Positions 40,228 to 48,656 of a stretch of DNA of 64,000 bases are shown piece after piece. Positions within the stretch are counted from its first letter, which is position 1; each line of letters begins with the position of its first letter. Made by a program: the position numbers and the translations under genes. This stretch comes from Pseudomonas sp. RGM2987 (GTDB taxonomy: Bacteria; Pseudomonadota; Gammaproteobacteria; Pseudomonadales; Pseudomonadaceae), in assembly GCF_022952855.1 (NCBI RefSeq), contig NZ_JALJDX010000205.1, forward strand, positions 1 to 64,000, read 5' to 3'. Under the pieces are notes generated by a model. That model was not told where the DNA came from. It made no database searches and worked only from the letters and a program-made list of their open reading frames with translations.

Positions 40228-41106
40228 TCAAGCAGCTTGGGTTCCCACAACATAACGTCTGAACAATGCCCGGGCACCATAAGCAGGCAGCACGTTAAAA
40301 AAAGCAAAGCCCATCTTGATCACTATCTGAACATACACGATGCCAAGAATCTCTTCGTTTTTCATCGCACCGTAAAACGCGATGAAACAGAAAATAAAAC
40401 TATCGAGGATTACCGCAAACAAAGTACTAAAGAAGACCCGCAAAAATAGAAACTGAGAATTGGTAAGTGTTTTGATTTTGCATAACAGATAAGAATTAGC
40501 ATACTCAGAGCAAAAAAAGGCAACGGATGAGGCGATCAAAGCTGATGAAACATGAGTAATAACCTCGTTATATGGCTCATCCAAACTCCAGCCAGGCAGC
40601 TTTGGGAGGTAAGTCGAGGCACTGAGTAAAACCGTAATAAGCGCATTGCTAGTCAACACAAAAAATATTGCATTTCTTGCGAGTTTTAGGCCATAAAACT
40701 CATTCAGCATATCAACGATCAAAAAAGTCAACGGATAAAGGAACACTCCCGGGGTTACAACCACATCAAACCAACTGATATAAACAGGTTTTGTTGCAGA
40801 AAAATTTGAAAATATATACAGAGTAATCAAGGCTAAATTTAAAATTACAAAGATCATCCAAGAACGCTCATGCCGATCACTCACCTCATAGATAGTCGAC
40901 GCGGTCCCCTTGGAATAAAACTTTCGATAAACATCCTTCATCTCCGCCTTGTTTAAATCATCTAAAACCTCACTAGCCAACAGCTCGCTCAATTTAATTT
41001 TAAATACTTTCCCCGTAGAAATTACCATCACTACAGCTAAACCCTTCCTACTTTCGAAACCCAACAACCTATATTTGGTATTTTCCGTTCCAGCACTACT
41101 TAGCAT
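40228..41106 (-). CDS. Queuosine precursor transporter (YhhQ/VUT family) with N-terminal extension
   Basis: 292-residue protein. Residues from about 86 form a VUT/YhhQ membrane domain with six helices (SWMIFVILNLALITLYIFSN, then LYPLTFLIVDMLNEFYGLKLAR, the family signature). YhhQ imports preQ0/preQ1. The first 85 residues are a soluble alpha/beta segment (KYRLLGFESRKGLAVVMVIS, then KVFKIKLSELLASEVLDDLN) absent from E. coli YhhQ. The start at 41106 has GGAGG and AAAGG upstream; a longer frame begins at 41169. It overlaps the regulator gene by 11 bases, so the two form an operon. Confidence 0.82.
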   Translation of the reverse strand: MLSSAGTENTKYRLLGFESRKGLAVVMVISTGKVFKIKLSELLASEVLDDLNKAEMKDVYRKFYSKGTASTIYEVSDRHERSWMIFVILNLALITLYIFSNFSATKPVYISWFDVVVTPGVFLYPLTFLIVDMLNEFYGLKLARNAIFFVLTSNALITVLLSASTYLPKLPGWSLDEPYNEVITHVSSALIASSVAFFCSEYANSYLLCKIKTLTNSQFLFLRVFFSTLFAVILDSFIFCFIAFYGAMKNEEILGIVYVQIVIKMGFAFFNVLPAYGARALFRRYVVGTQAA

Positions 41107-41695
41107 TAAACCTTTCCTCCACCACCTCACCAACAATAAAAGACTCTTCAGAACACTTGAAAGTCCCACTCACAAAATATAATTGTTTATTTTTCTTATC
41201 GTACGCTAGCTTTTCGGATTCTTTCGTAGATCCGTCCTTTTTTACTATCAACAAATCTCCTGGCCCGTTCGCATCATCAATTTTGTTCTCCAAGAGAACC
41301 CCTATCAGATTATGGGCGACCCCAAAGTAGTAAGTTAAGGGACAAATCGTGGACAGTTCCCCAATCGCCTTATCAAAATCCCGGACAAGACGACTCTCTC
41401 TTATTATAGGAACCGCCGCAGGATTTTTATTGCCCTGCGGCGAGATGCTACTTTCAATTATCTCTTTCGCCTCCAGATCCTCTGTCTCTATCTCCTTATA
41501 TGAAACGCCAAAAAAATTAGAAATCTTTCTAATTGTGGACTGTTGAACATTAACTACTTTTCCTTCCAAAATGTTATATATGGTTGTGCGCGTCAACCCA
41601 CTGGCATTACACAAAGACAGCTGCGTTTCACCACGACTCCTTATTAAGTATTTAATGTTGCTCTTTAAGTTTTCTACTTTTTCTTTTTTGTGCAT
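41096..41695 (-). CDS. XRE-type transcriptional regulator, phage-repressor-like
   Basis: 199-residue protein with an N-terminal helix-turn-helix (TQLSLCNASGLTRTTIYNIL, residues about 20-40) and a C-terminal domain resembling the S24/LexA fold of phage repressors (LIGVLLENKIDDANGPGDLLIVKKDG). No Ser-Lys self-cleavage pair could be confidently placed. AT-rich and coupled to the transporter gene, it probably controls the island, perhaps including the nearby queC. An AAAGGG site precedes the ATG at 41695. Confidence 0.8.
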   Translation of the reverse strand: MHKKEKVENLKSNIKYLIRSRGETQLSLCNASGLTRTTIYNILEGKVVNVQQSTIRKISNFFGVSYKEIETEDLEAKEIIESSISPQGNKNPAAVPIIRESRLVRDFDKAIGELSTICPLTYYFGVAHNLIGVLLENKIDDANGPGDLLIVKKDGSTKESEKLAYDKKNKQLYFVSGTFKCSEESFIVGEVVEERFNAK

Positions 41696-42176
41696 TTATC
41701 ACACACCCTTTACTCATAACCATTACGAACCGTCATCCACCTATCCACGCTGAGGCCCGCTTAGCATCGTACATACCCGGCTTGCGCACAAAAATTTATG
41801 CCCAAACAAGGCAAGCGACTTGTTAGCGCATATTTCAAAAACCAACCTTTACGTCTTCAACAGCCCCATACATGTAACGAATTTTCTTACAAGAATATCT
41901 TGCGATAATTTCTTACAGGCATTAGAAATCATAAACAAACAACACCAACTTCACTGCAACGAACTCTTGCCTCTCTCCCGTTGAGCGAGGAGCAAGGCCC
42001 AGTGAAACCAAACCAACTTTAATCATTTAATTAGACAAATGTTCAATTCTTTGATTAATAACGATATTTTTTAATTATTAACTTTACTCCCCTGTCAACC
42101 CGGCTAAAGTGACAAAGCAAATTACTTAATTGCAATATTGAAGCCTTCTATCTTTTTTCGCTAAGGGAGTTCCATA
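41696..42176. other. AT-rich intergenic region
   Basis: 481 bases with no supported gene, much more AT-rich than the chromosome. It holds direct repeats of TTTCTTACA (41883-41891 and 41908-41916), an imperfect hairpin near 41966-41997 and a very AT-rich stretch (42020-42085) of the sort bound by MvaT/H-NS proteins. It must contain the promoters of the XRE gene and of the DUF6124 gene. Confidence 0.7.
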
Positions 42177-42527
42177 GTGAACAGCCATAAACCGAGCCGC
42201 CCGCAACAGCTAGGGACGGCAAGTGTCAGCACCGTCGACGTATCCGAACGCCCCAACATTACCGGGCGCCCCGACCCAGTCAGTAACGTCTTCACCATCG
42301 TTGCGAACGTCGACACCGAAGCCCTTCTCTGCCACGCCAGTGAGAACCTCGCCTCATTGAGCGTGATGGCCAGCGACCTCGCCGACCAGTTGGACGGGCC
42401 GCGCCGAAACGTTGCACTGGCTATGCATCAACTCACGGTGTTGTGCGAGCTACTGGTGAATCGGGCGCTCGATGACCTGGATCCTCCTCAGAAGGTGCCT
42501 GACGCTTCTATATCCAACCAACGCTGA
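42177..42527 (+). CDS. DUF6124 family protein
   Basis: 116-residue protein of a family nearly confined to pseudomonads. The family body is recognised by PDPVSNVFTIVANVDTEALL followed by a helical stretch (ASENLASLSVMASDLADQLD, then RNVALAMHQLTVLCELLVNRAL). Start GTG at 42177 with a good AAGGGAG site. Function unknown. Its composition returns to normal Pseudomonas GC, so the AT-rich island ends just before it. Confidence 0.8.
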   Translation: MNSHKPSRPQQLGTASVSTVDVSERPNITGRPDPVSNVFTIVANVDTEALLCHASENLASLSVMASDLADQLDGPRRNVALAMHQLTVLCELLVNRALDDLDPPQKVPDASISNQR

Positions 42528-42564
42528 GCCGCGCCATTTCCCAGGTCATGGAGGTATTTTTGTT

Positions 42565-42819
42565 ATGGACAGGTACATCCCTACCACCGGCATTGATTGC
42601 ACTACTGCTTCGTTGCTGATCGACGCGCAAGCGCCACTGGACGTGCTGCAGGAAACGGCGGCAGACCGCGTACGGGTCGTGACGCAACTGCTCGAGAGCT
42701 TGGCTTTTGAAGAGGGCCCTTACAGCGAACTGGCGCGCGTGCTGGTAGTTTCATTGCGCGAAGGCTGCGATTTGCTGGACGTAGTCGGGCGACGATTACG
42801 GTCGCAGATTCTGGCGTAA
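42565..42819 (+). CDS. Small hypothetical protein paired with DUF6124
   Basis: 84-residue helical protein (APLDVLQETAADRVRVVTQL, then ELARVLVVSLREGCDLLDVV) loosely like the short DUF3077/DUF6124-type proteins often found in pairs in Pseudomonas. The ATG at 42565 has GGAGG 10 bases upstream; a longer frame overlapping the previous gene is less likely. It lies 37 bases after the DUF6124 gene and is followed by a terminator, so the two form a small operon. Function unknown. Confidence 0.7.
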   Translation: MDRYIPTTGIDCTTASLLIDAQAPLDVLQETAADRVRVVTQLLESLAFEEGPYSELARVLVVSLREGCDLLDVVGRRLRSQILA

Positions 42820-42824
42820 ATAAA

Positions 42825-42841
42825 AGGCGCCTTTGGCGCCT
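42825..42841 (+). terminator. Hairpin after the DUF6124 pair
   Basis: AGGCGCC (42825-42831) and GGCGCCT (42835-42841) around a TTT loop, six bases after the stop codon and followed by CTCTCTAAG. Compact GC-rich hairpin typical of an intrinsic terminator, though the T-run is poor. Confidence 0.7.
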
Positions 42842-42913
42842 CTCTCTAAGGACTAACTGATCGGTTGGGCCCCGGCGAGAAATGGGGAGGTCTGATTTTT
42901 CAAAAGTATCCGC

Positions 42914-43807
42914 TCAGGATCCCAACTCCCCCGTCAACAACGCCACAAACGCCCTCGCCATCGGCGAGCGCTGGTCCTTGCGTTGCACCAGCCACACCGC
43001 CGACACCGCCGCCGGGTCGAGCAGCGGGCGGTAGACGACACCGTCGATACGCATGCGCTGGTAGGACGCCGGCAGGACCGAGACGCCCAGGCCCGCCGCT
43101 ACCAGGCCGATGATGGTCATGGCTTCGCCGGCTTCCTGGGCGAAGTGCGGGCTGAAGCCGGCGTCGCGGGCCAGGCTCAGCAGTTGCGCGTAGAGGCCGC
43201 TGCCGTAGCTGCGGGGGAAAAATACGAAGGGCTCCTGGGCAAGCGCCGAGAGAAACAGGCCCTCTTCGCTGCCTTGGGCCAACGGGTGCTTGGCGCTGAG
43301 CACGGCCACCAGCGGCTCGCGGCTGAGTTCGATCTCGTTCAAGGACTCGGGCAGCGGCAATGGACGCATGATGCCCACCTCGATCACGCCTTCCATCAGC
43401 GCATCGGCCACTTGGGTGCTGCTCATTTCCCGCAGGTTCAAGTGCACGGCGGGGAAGCGTTGGCGGAAAGTGAAGATCGCCTGGGGAATCGTCGAGTTAA
43501 ACGGCGCCGAGGAGGTGAAGCCGATTTTCAACTCGCCCAGTTCGCCCAGCTGCGCGCGGCGGGCCACGTCGGCGGCCTTGTCGACCTGGGCCAGCACTCG
43601 TCGCGCCTCGTCGAGGAACAGCCGTCCGGCCTCGCTCAGTTCGACCCGACGATTGGTGCGCTCGAACAACCGCGCTCCAATCTCCTGTTCCAACGCCTGG
43701 ATCTGCTGGCTCAAGGGCGGCTGGGAAATGCCCAGGGCCAGGGCGGCGCGGCCGAAGTGCAGTTCTTCGGCAACGGCGATGAAGTAACGCAGGTGACGCA
43801 GTTCCAT
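42914..43807 (-). CDS. LysR-family regulator, YnfL-like
   Basis: 297-residue LysR regulator with winged helix-turn-helix at residues 1-60 (MELRHLRYFIAVAEELHFGR, then ISQPPLSQQIQALEQEIGAR) and an effector-binding domain. It is divergent from a YnfM-like exporter; E. coli has the same ynfL-ynfM arrangement, so it probably controls that gene in response to the exported compound. Confidence 0.9.
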   Translation of the reverse strand: MELRHLRYFIAVAEELHFGRAALALGISQPPLSQQIQALEQEIGARLFERTNRRVELSEAGRLFLDEARRVLAQVDKAADVARRAQLGELGELKIGFTSSAPFNSTIPQAIFTFRQRFPAVHLNLREMSSTQVADALMEGVIEVGIMRPLPLPESLNEIELSREPLVAVLSAKHPLAQGSEEGLFLSALAQEPFVFFPRSYGSGLYAQLLSLARDAGFSPHFAQEAGEAMTIIGLVAAGLGVSVLPASYQRMRIDGVVYRPLLDPAAVSAVWLVQRKDQRSPMARAFVALLTGELGS

Positions 43808-43812
43808 GGGCC

Positions 43813-43861
43813 ATCCAATAAGTCGTAGAACGTCTTAAATAGGTCGAACAATATATTGGAT
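43813..43861. promoter_or_regulatory. Inverted repeat in the LysR/MFS divergent promoter
   Basis: ATCCAATA (43813-43820) and TATTGGAT (43854-43861) are perfect inverted 8-base arms 33 bases apart in the 118-base shared promoter region. Possibly paired half-sites for the LysR tetramer. Confidence 0.45.
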
Positions 43862-43925
43862 AGAAACATTAGCCGGCTATATGCTTTTTTCACTGCCCGC
43901 TGATCGTGCTCCTGCGAGGTCCACC

Positions 43926-45203
43926 GTGAAAACTGCTGTCGCTCCACTGGCCCATGAAATCCCGTCTCGAGTGCAGGATGAGGTCGTCGCCGAACTGAAG
44001 GACATCTACATCGAGAAAGGCACACCGATGTTCATGCGCACGGTGCTGGCGCTGTTTTGCGGTGGCTTCGCGACCTTCGCCCTGTTGTATTGCGTACAGC
44101 CGATGATGCCGTTGCTGTCCCGGGAATTTTCCATCAATGCGGCCCAGAGCAGCCTGATCCTTTCGGTAGCGACCGGCCTGCTCGCGGTCGGCCTGCTGGT
44201 CACCGGGCCGGTTTCCGACCGCATCGGTCGCAAGCCGGTGATGGTCGCCGCACTGTTCGCCGCCGCGCTGTGTACGTTGGCCAGCGCGATGATGCCGACC
44301 TGGCACGGCGTACTGCTGCTACGGGCGCTGGTAGGGTTGTCATTGAGCGGCTTGGCAGCGGTGGCGATGACCTACCTGAGCGAAGAAATCCACCCGCGGC
44401 ACATCGGCCTGGCGATGGGACTGTATATCGCCGGCAATGCCATCGGCGGCATGTGCGGGCGCTTGATTGCAGGGGTGTTGATCGATTTTGTCAGCTGGCA
44501 TGCCGCGATGCTGGTGATCGGCGGCCTCGCCCTGATCGCGGCGGCGGTGTTCTGGAGGATTCTTCCCGAATCGCGCAACTTCCGGCCTCGCTCGCTGCAC
44601 CCGCGCAACCTGCTGGACGGTTTCATCATGCACTTTCGCGATGCGGGGCTGCCGCTGCTGTTTCTCGAAGCTTTCGTGTTGATGGGCGCGTTCGTGACGC
44701 TGTTCAACTACATCGGCTACCGGCTGCTGGCCGAGCCTTATCACTTGGATCAGGCCTATGTCGGATTGCTCTCGGTGGTGTACCTGTCGGGCATCTACAG
44801 CTCGGCAAAGGTTGGCGCGCTGGCGGACAAACTGGGCCGGCGCAAGATGCTCTGGGCAACCATCGCCCTGATGCTGGCGGGCCTCGCGCTGACTATGGCC
44901 ACGCCGCTGGTGCTGGTGATCCTCGGCATGCTGGTCTTCACCTTCGGCTTCTTCGGCGCCCACTCGGTCGCCAGTAGCTGGATCGGCCGCCGCGCCCTCA
45001 AGGCCAAGGGCCAGGCTTCGTCACTTTATCTGTTCAGCTACTACGCCGGATCGAGCGTCGCCGGTACGGCAGGCGGCGTGGCCTGGCACCTGGGAGGGTG
45101 GAACGGCGTCGGCCTGTTCATCGGTGGCTTGCTGGTGGTGGCGTTGTGGGTGGCGGTGAAACTGGCGACGTTGCCGTTGTTGCCGGGTAATGTTCAGGTT
45201 TGA
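43926..45203 (+). CDS. ynfM: MFS exporter, YnfM family
   Basis: 425-residue major facilitator with twelve predicted helices, close to E. coli YnfM along its whole length (LALFCGGFATFALLYCVQP, then GPVSDRIGRKPVMVAALFAA, then the late block FGFFGAHSVASSWIGRRALK). It extrudes small molecules; the substrate is not known. The GTG at 43926 is chosen because it has a GAGG site nearby and gives the N-terminal length of the family; a start at 43881 is possible. Divergent from its likely LysR regulator. Confidence 0.88.
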   Translation: MKTAVAPLAHEIPSRVQDEVVAELKDIYIEKGTPMFMRTVLALFCGGFATFALLYCVQPMMPLLSREFSINAAQSSLILSVATGLLAVGLLVTGPVSDRIGRKPVMVAALFAAALCTLASAMMPTWHGVLLLRALVGLSLSGLAAVAMTYLSEEIHPRHIGLAMGLYIAGNAIGGMCGRLIAGVLIDFVSWHAAMLVIGGLALIAAAVFWRILPESRNFRPRSLHPRNLLDGFIMHFRDAGLPLLFLEAFVLMGAFVTLFNYIGYRLLAEPYHLDQAYVGLLSVVYLSGIYSSAKVGALADKLGRRKMLWATIALMLAGLALTMATPLVLVILGMLVFTFGFFGAHSVASSWIGRRALKAKGQASSLYLFSYYAGSSVAGTAGGVAWHLGGWNGVGLFIGGLLVVALWVAVKLATLPLLPGNVQV

Positions 45204-45217
45204 CGTCACATGCGGTC

Positions 45218-45313
45218 CCGTGGCGAGGGAGCTTGCTCCCGCTGGGCTACGCAGTAGCCTCTACAACGAGGGCCGCTTCGCGCCCCAACGGGAGCAAGCT
45301 CCCTCGCCACGGG
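45218..45313. repeat. REP doublet, type B
   Basis: Facing copies beginning CCCGTGGCGAGGGAGCTTGC between the convergent MFS and gspM genes; probably ends both transcripts. Confidence 0.9.
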
Positions 45314-45340
45314 CGTGCGTTGCATACGCATACAAAGGCT

Positions 45341-45793
45341 TCAGTTGACCTGCCGCAACTCCACCCGCGCATCCAGCACACCCTCTCGCGCCTGCAAGGT
45401 CAGCGACTGCAAGGCCGCGCCCTCCCGTTCATGCTGATCCAACCAGTTGAGTAACCTGGCGGCATCCCCACTCACCGCCAGTCGCAATGAATCGCCGTCA
45501 GTGTCCATCTCGGCTATTTCCAACCCCGCCGCTGCCGCACTGTCGTTGACCCGCACCGACAGAGGACGTTTGGCAGCACTTATGTCCCGGGTCGGCTCGA
45601 CGCGCTGGATACTGGCGTTCAGTTCAGCCTGTTGCCGATAGTGTCGCTCGGCAACCTCCAGCCGTTGCCAGGTGGGTTGCCAGATCGAGGTATAACCCAC
45701 CACGACCAACAGCAACGCAGCAAGGCCCTGCAAGAGTCGTTGCTCCCGTGGTGAAACCCTCTCCCAGGCCTGTTTCAGACGATTGAAATTCAT
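45341..45793 (-). CDS. gspM: Type II secretion protein GspM
   Basis: 150-residue inner-membrane protein of the secretion assembly platform. Short cytoplasmic start (MNFNRLKQAWERVSPREQR), one membrane helix (about 20-40, LLQGLAALLLVVVGYTSIW), then a periplasmic ferredoxin-like domain. It partners GspL. It is the last gene of the operon; its start shares a base with the gspL stop (TGATG). Confidence 0.87.
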   Translation of the reverse strand: MNFNRLKQAWERVSPREQRLLQGLAALLLVVVGYTSIWQPTWQRLEVAERHYRQQAELNASIQRVEPTRDISAAKRPLSVRVNDSAAAAGLEIAEMDTDGDSLRLAVSGDAARLLNWLDQHEREGAALQSLTLQAREGVLDARVELRQVN

Positions 45794-46902
45794 CAACGGC
45801 TCTCCAGCGTGACGGTGGCCTGCACCCGATTGTCCTGTTTGCTGGCACTGCCCAGAGTCACGGGCAACCCATGTTCCCGCCCGCGCTCACGCAACTGTTC
45901 GAGTTCGACGAAGCTGCTGGCGGTCAGTTGGATTTTCCAGCCTTCGCCTTCGCGAAAATCGATGCGCTGCACCTCGACATCGCTGGCGCCGATAACCTGC
46001 TCCGTCAAACGGACCAGCCGTGTGACCTGGGTCGCCTGGCGCGGCCCCCGATGGTTCTGCAAAGCCTGGAACTGCGCCGCCAAGTCAACGACGCGCTCCT
46101 GCCCCGGATACAGGGCCCGGAATCGCTGTTCACTTTGCCCATAAAGGTGCCGGGCTTCGGCTTCAATAAATCGCACCCGGACTTCGCCGAACACCCAGCT
46201 CAGCAACACCATTCCCAGCGCCGCTGCCGCCGCGCCGCGCCATGGCAGGCGCTGGCGCTGGCGGCGGCGCTGGAACTCACCCTGCAAAAGATCGATGGGA
46301 TGGCCGCTGGCGCTCAACAGCCACTCGTCGATACCCTGGCGATCACGTTCCTCGTCCAACCAGTGAATGTCCTCCGGCAGGCCAGGTTTGAGCGCCGCCA
46401 GGGTCCGGACCGACAGCGCCACCGGCGCCGACAACGCGCCCCCCAATAGCCAGCGACCGAACCAGCGCACACCGAACGCCTTGTCCTCGGGAAGCAGATC
46501 GGCATCGACGTACACCGCCCGCACATCAATGCCCTGCCCGGCGAGCAGCGTCAGCAGCGCCTGGAACCGGGCTCGCTGAATCACCATCAACGAATAGCGC
46601 TGCTGGCGATCCCGGGGGCCGACGCTGATGTGCACGGCCTCCAGGTTTTCACTCAGTTGTTCTTCGATGGCGAATGCGAGCGCCTGGGCCCGAGGCTTGC
46701 GCCGCGAAGGCCAAGGATCACTGCGCAGGCCGCTGCACATTTCCATCGGCAATAACACATCGACGGCCCGGCCATTCAGCTCATGTGCCGCTTCGTGCAG
46801 GGGCAGGCAACGGCGTTCACCGGTGGGCGACCACACGCAGCAGAGCCAGTTGGCACCGGGCGCAGCCAGGCCTTCGGCTGTGAGGTAAAGCCAGGTTTTC
46901 AT
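45793..46902 (-). CDS. gspL: Type II secretion protein GspL
   Basis: 369-residue bitopic inner-membrane protein. The actin-like cytoplasmic domain (1 to about 235) binds the GspE ATPase, one membrane helix (AAAAALGMVLLSWVFGEVRV, about 240-260) follows, and the periplasmic tail ends in a ferredoxin-like domain. The start MKTWLYLTAEG at 46902 shares one base with the gspK stop (TGATG). Confidence 0.88.
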   Translation of the reverse strand: MKTWLYLTAEGLAAPGANWLCCVWSPTGERRCLPLHEAAHELNGRAVDVLLPMEMCSGLRSDPWPSRRKPRAQALAFAIEEQLSENLEAVHISVGPRDRQQRYSLMVIQRARFQALLTLLAGQGIDVRAVYVDADLLPEDKAFGVRWFGRWLLGGALSAPVALSVRTLAALKPGLPEDIHWLDEERDRQGIDEWLLSASGHPIDLLQGEFQRRRQRQRLPWRGAAAAALGMVLLSWVFGEVRVRFIEAEARHLYGQSEQRFRALYPGQERVVDLAAQFQALQNHRGPRQATQVTRLVRLTEQVIGASDVEVQRIDFREGEGWKIQLTASSFVELEQLRERGREHGLPVTLGSASKQDNRVQATVTLESR

Positions 46903-47747
46903 CAGGGAAGCTCGCTGGGGCTGGTAGGTAGGAAACGACGCTGACGGACGGTCCAACGTCCGCTGACGGCATCGCGCTCGATGTCGGAGGCCAGGCGCAG
47001 GCGGCTGTCAGCGCGGGTCACACTCACCGTGATGCGAAACCACCGGCTGCTCACGCCCAGGCCATGGCCGGTCAGGCCCAGGCCGGCCAGCAACGGGTCG
47101 TTGGTGAACGCCTGCACGCTGGCGTATGGGCTGTGGTGACGCTGCTTGACCAGCGCCTGGGCCGGCTCGGCTTCCATGCCATCCAGGGTCATCAGCAATA
47201 ACTGCGGTGCGGTATTGATATTCAGCCGGGCCTCTTTGGGCAGCAACGCCACCCATGGTTCCAGGCGTCGCAACGTGTGCGCGTCGACACCCGGCAACAG
47301 GCGCAGTTGGCTCAACTCGTGCACCACCCCGACTTGAGGCAAGGACAGCGGCGGTAAATCCAACAGTTCCAGCAACCGCGTCCAGCGGCCCAGCGTGACC
47401 CGGTCGACCTGCCCCTGGGCCAGCAACGGGTTCAGGTTCAAGCGCCCGGACAGATCCTCGATATCGACATGCACCTCGGCGTCTGCCACCTCGAATGCAG
47501 GCTTGAGCCGCGCCCAGTCCTGGCTCAGGTCAATCGGACCGGTCGGCGTCAGCGCACTGCCTTGCAGCACCGCCTGCGCCCAGGCTTCGCCGGCCAGCCC
47601 CAATTGCCGCAACTCGCTTTGCTGCAACTGCTGGGCGCTGCTGTGCAGCAACAACCGATGGCTGCGCAACATGCCGCCCACCAGCAGCAACGCCAGGCTC
47701 AGCACCAGCAGCACGCTGATCAGCGCCACGCCCCGTTGCCGATTCAT
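46902..47747 (-). CDS. gspK: Type II secretion minor pseudopilin GspK
   Basis: 281-residue minor pseudopilin that caps the pseudopilus tip. It has the short leader MNRQRG cut by prepilin peptidase, then the hydrophobic helix VALISVLLVLSLALLLVGGM. As is usual for GspK, the fifth mature residue is not Glu. The large globular domain contains ARLNINTAPQLLL. Start at 47747 overlaps the gspJ stop by 4 bases. Confidence 0.9.
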   Translation of the reverse strand: MNRQRGVALISVLLVLSLALLLVGGMLRSHRLLLHSSAQQLQQSELRQLGLAGEAWAQAVLQGSALTPTGPIDLSQDWARLKPAFEVADAEVHVDIEDLSGRLNLNPLLAQGQVDRVTLGRWTRLLELLDLPPLSLPQVGVVHELSQLRLLPGVDAHTLRRLEPWVALLPKEARLNINTAPQLLLMTLDGMEAEPAQALVKQRHHSPYASVQAFTNDPLLAGLGLTGHGLGVSSRWFRITVSVTRADSRLRLASDIERDAVSGRWTVRQRRFLPTSPSELP

Positions 47748-48277
47748 GGCAACGGCCCGGGCAACAGCAGCACTCGACGGACCTGTTCGAAGCGCCCCGC
47801 CGACACGATCAATTCCAGCGCCAGCGGCGAAGTATCCTGGGCGTTCACGCTGTGCCAACCACGCTGCGGATCGAACAAGCGCCAGCTCAGATCGCGCACC
47901 CCGTCGAGCAGCTTCTGCTGCTGCACGACGAGGCTGCCCTCGCCCTGGCTGTCGCGCCACAACGCGCCGCCTTCGAGCCGATAGCTCACCGTCTGCCGCT
48001 CGCTGCGCGGCTGGTCCAGCGGGTTGCGCCAGTGGCTACGCTGCAGTTGCAGGCGGCCCGGCGCCAACTTGATGGAGCCGGTAACAGCCTGCCACGCATC
48101 CCGCTCGATCACCCCGACGGCACGCTGCAAGGCGCGGATGTCACGTTCATGCTGAGCGCTGCTTTGCTGGGTCCGTACGACGCCGTCGAACAGGCGCCAA
48201 CTGGCCAGGCCAAGCAGGGCAAAAATGCTGATCGCGATGACCAGTTCCAACAAGGTGAAACCCGACTGTCTATTCAT
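47744..48277 (-). CDS. gspJ: Type II secretion minor pseudopilin GspJ
   Basis: 177-residue minor pseudopilin with prepilin site MNRQSG|FTLLELVIAISIFAL (Glu at mature position 5). It forms the tip complex with GspI and GspK. The start at 48277 lies 8 bases inside gspI. Confidence 0.9.
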   Translation of the reverse strand: MNRQSGFTLLELVIAISIFALLGLASWRLFDGVVRTQQSSAQHERDIRALQRAVGVIERDAWQAVTGSIKLAPGRLQLQRSHWRNPLDQPRSERQTVSYRLEGGALWRDSQGEGSLVVQQQKLLDGVRDLSWRLFDPQRGWHSVNAQDTSPLALELIVSAGRFEQVRRVLLLPGPLP

Positions 48278-48656
48278 GCCGATGACCGATCCACCCCGTG
48301 GTGCGATGCACGACCGTCGGGCTGCCAGCACGGCTGACCTGGATCTCGACCTGGAGCAGGCGCGGGTCGCGGGACGGGGCGATACGCTGTTGTACGATCC
48401 AGTCCCGGCGATCCAGACGCCGGGTCAGCTGCTGTTGCCCAGCAGGCGTCACGGCTTGCAGGCGCAGTTCGCTCAGTTGGTTATCGGCCAGCCAGGCGCC
48501 GAACAGGCGATCCTCCAGGTTCACGCTTTGCTTGAGCACGAATTGGCTGGCCGAGAGCACCGCCGCCGCCAGCGTGGCGAAAATCGCCAGGGCGATCATG
48601 ACTTCCAGCAGGGTGAAGCCTCGGCTACCTGCGGCCAGCCTGCGGTCGTCATTCAT
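48270..48656 (-). CDS. gspI: Type II secretion minor pseudopilin GspI
   Basis: 128-residue minor pseudopilin with site AAGSRG|FTLLEVMIALAIFATL (Glu5). It nucleates the tip complex. The start MNDDRR at 48656 overlaps the end of gspH by 8 bases; the longer frame upstream is inside gspH. Confidence 0.9.
   Translation of the reverse strand: MNDDRRLAAGSRGFTLLEVMIALAIFATLAAAVLSASQFVLKQSVNLEDRLFGAWLADNQLSELRLQAVTPAGQQQLTRRLDRRDWIVQQRIAPSRDPRLLQVEIQVSRAGSPTVVHRTTGWIGHRHE

Noticed and set aside
42914..45203. Link of the LysR/MFS pair to the queC island
   Set aside because: Its base composition is normal for the chromosome, it matches the widespread ynfL/ynfM pair, and a terminator plus the DUF6124 genes separate it from the island.
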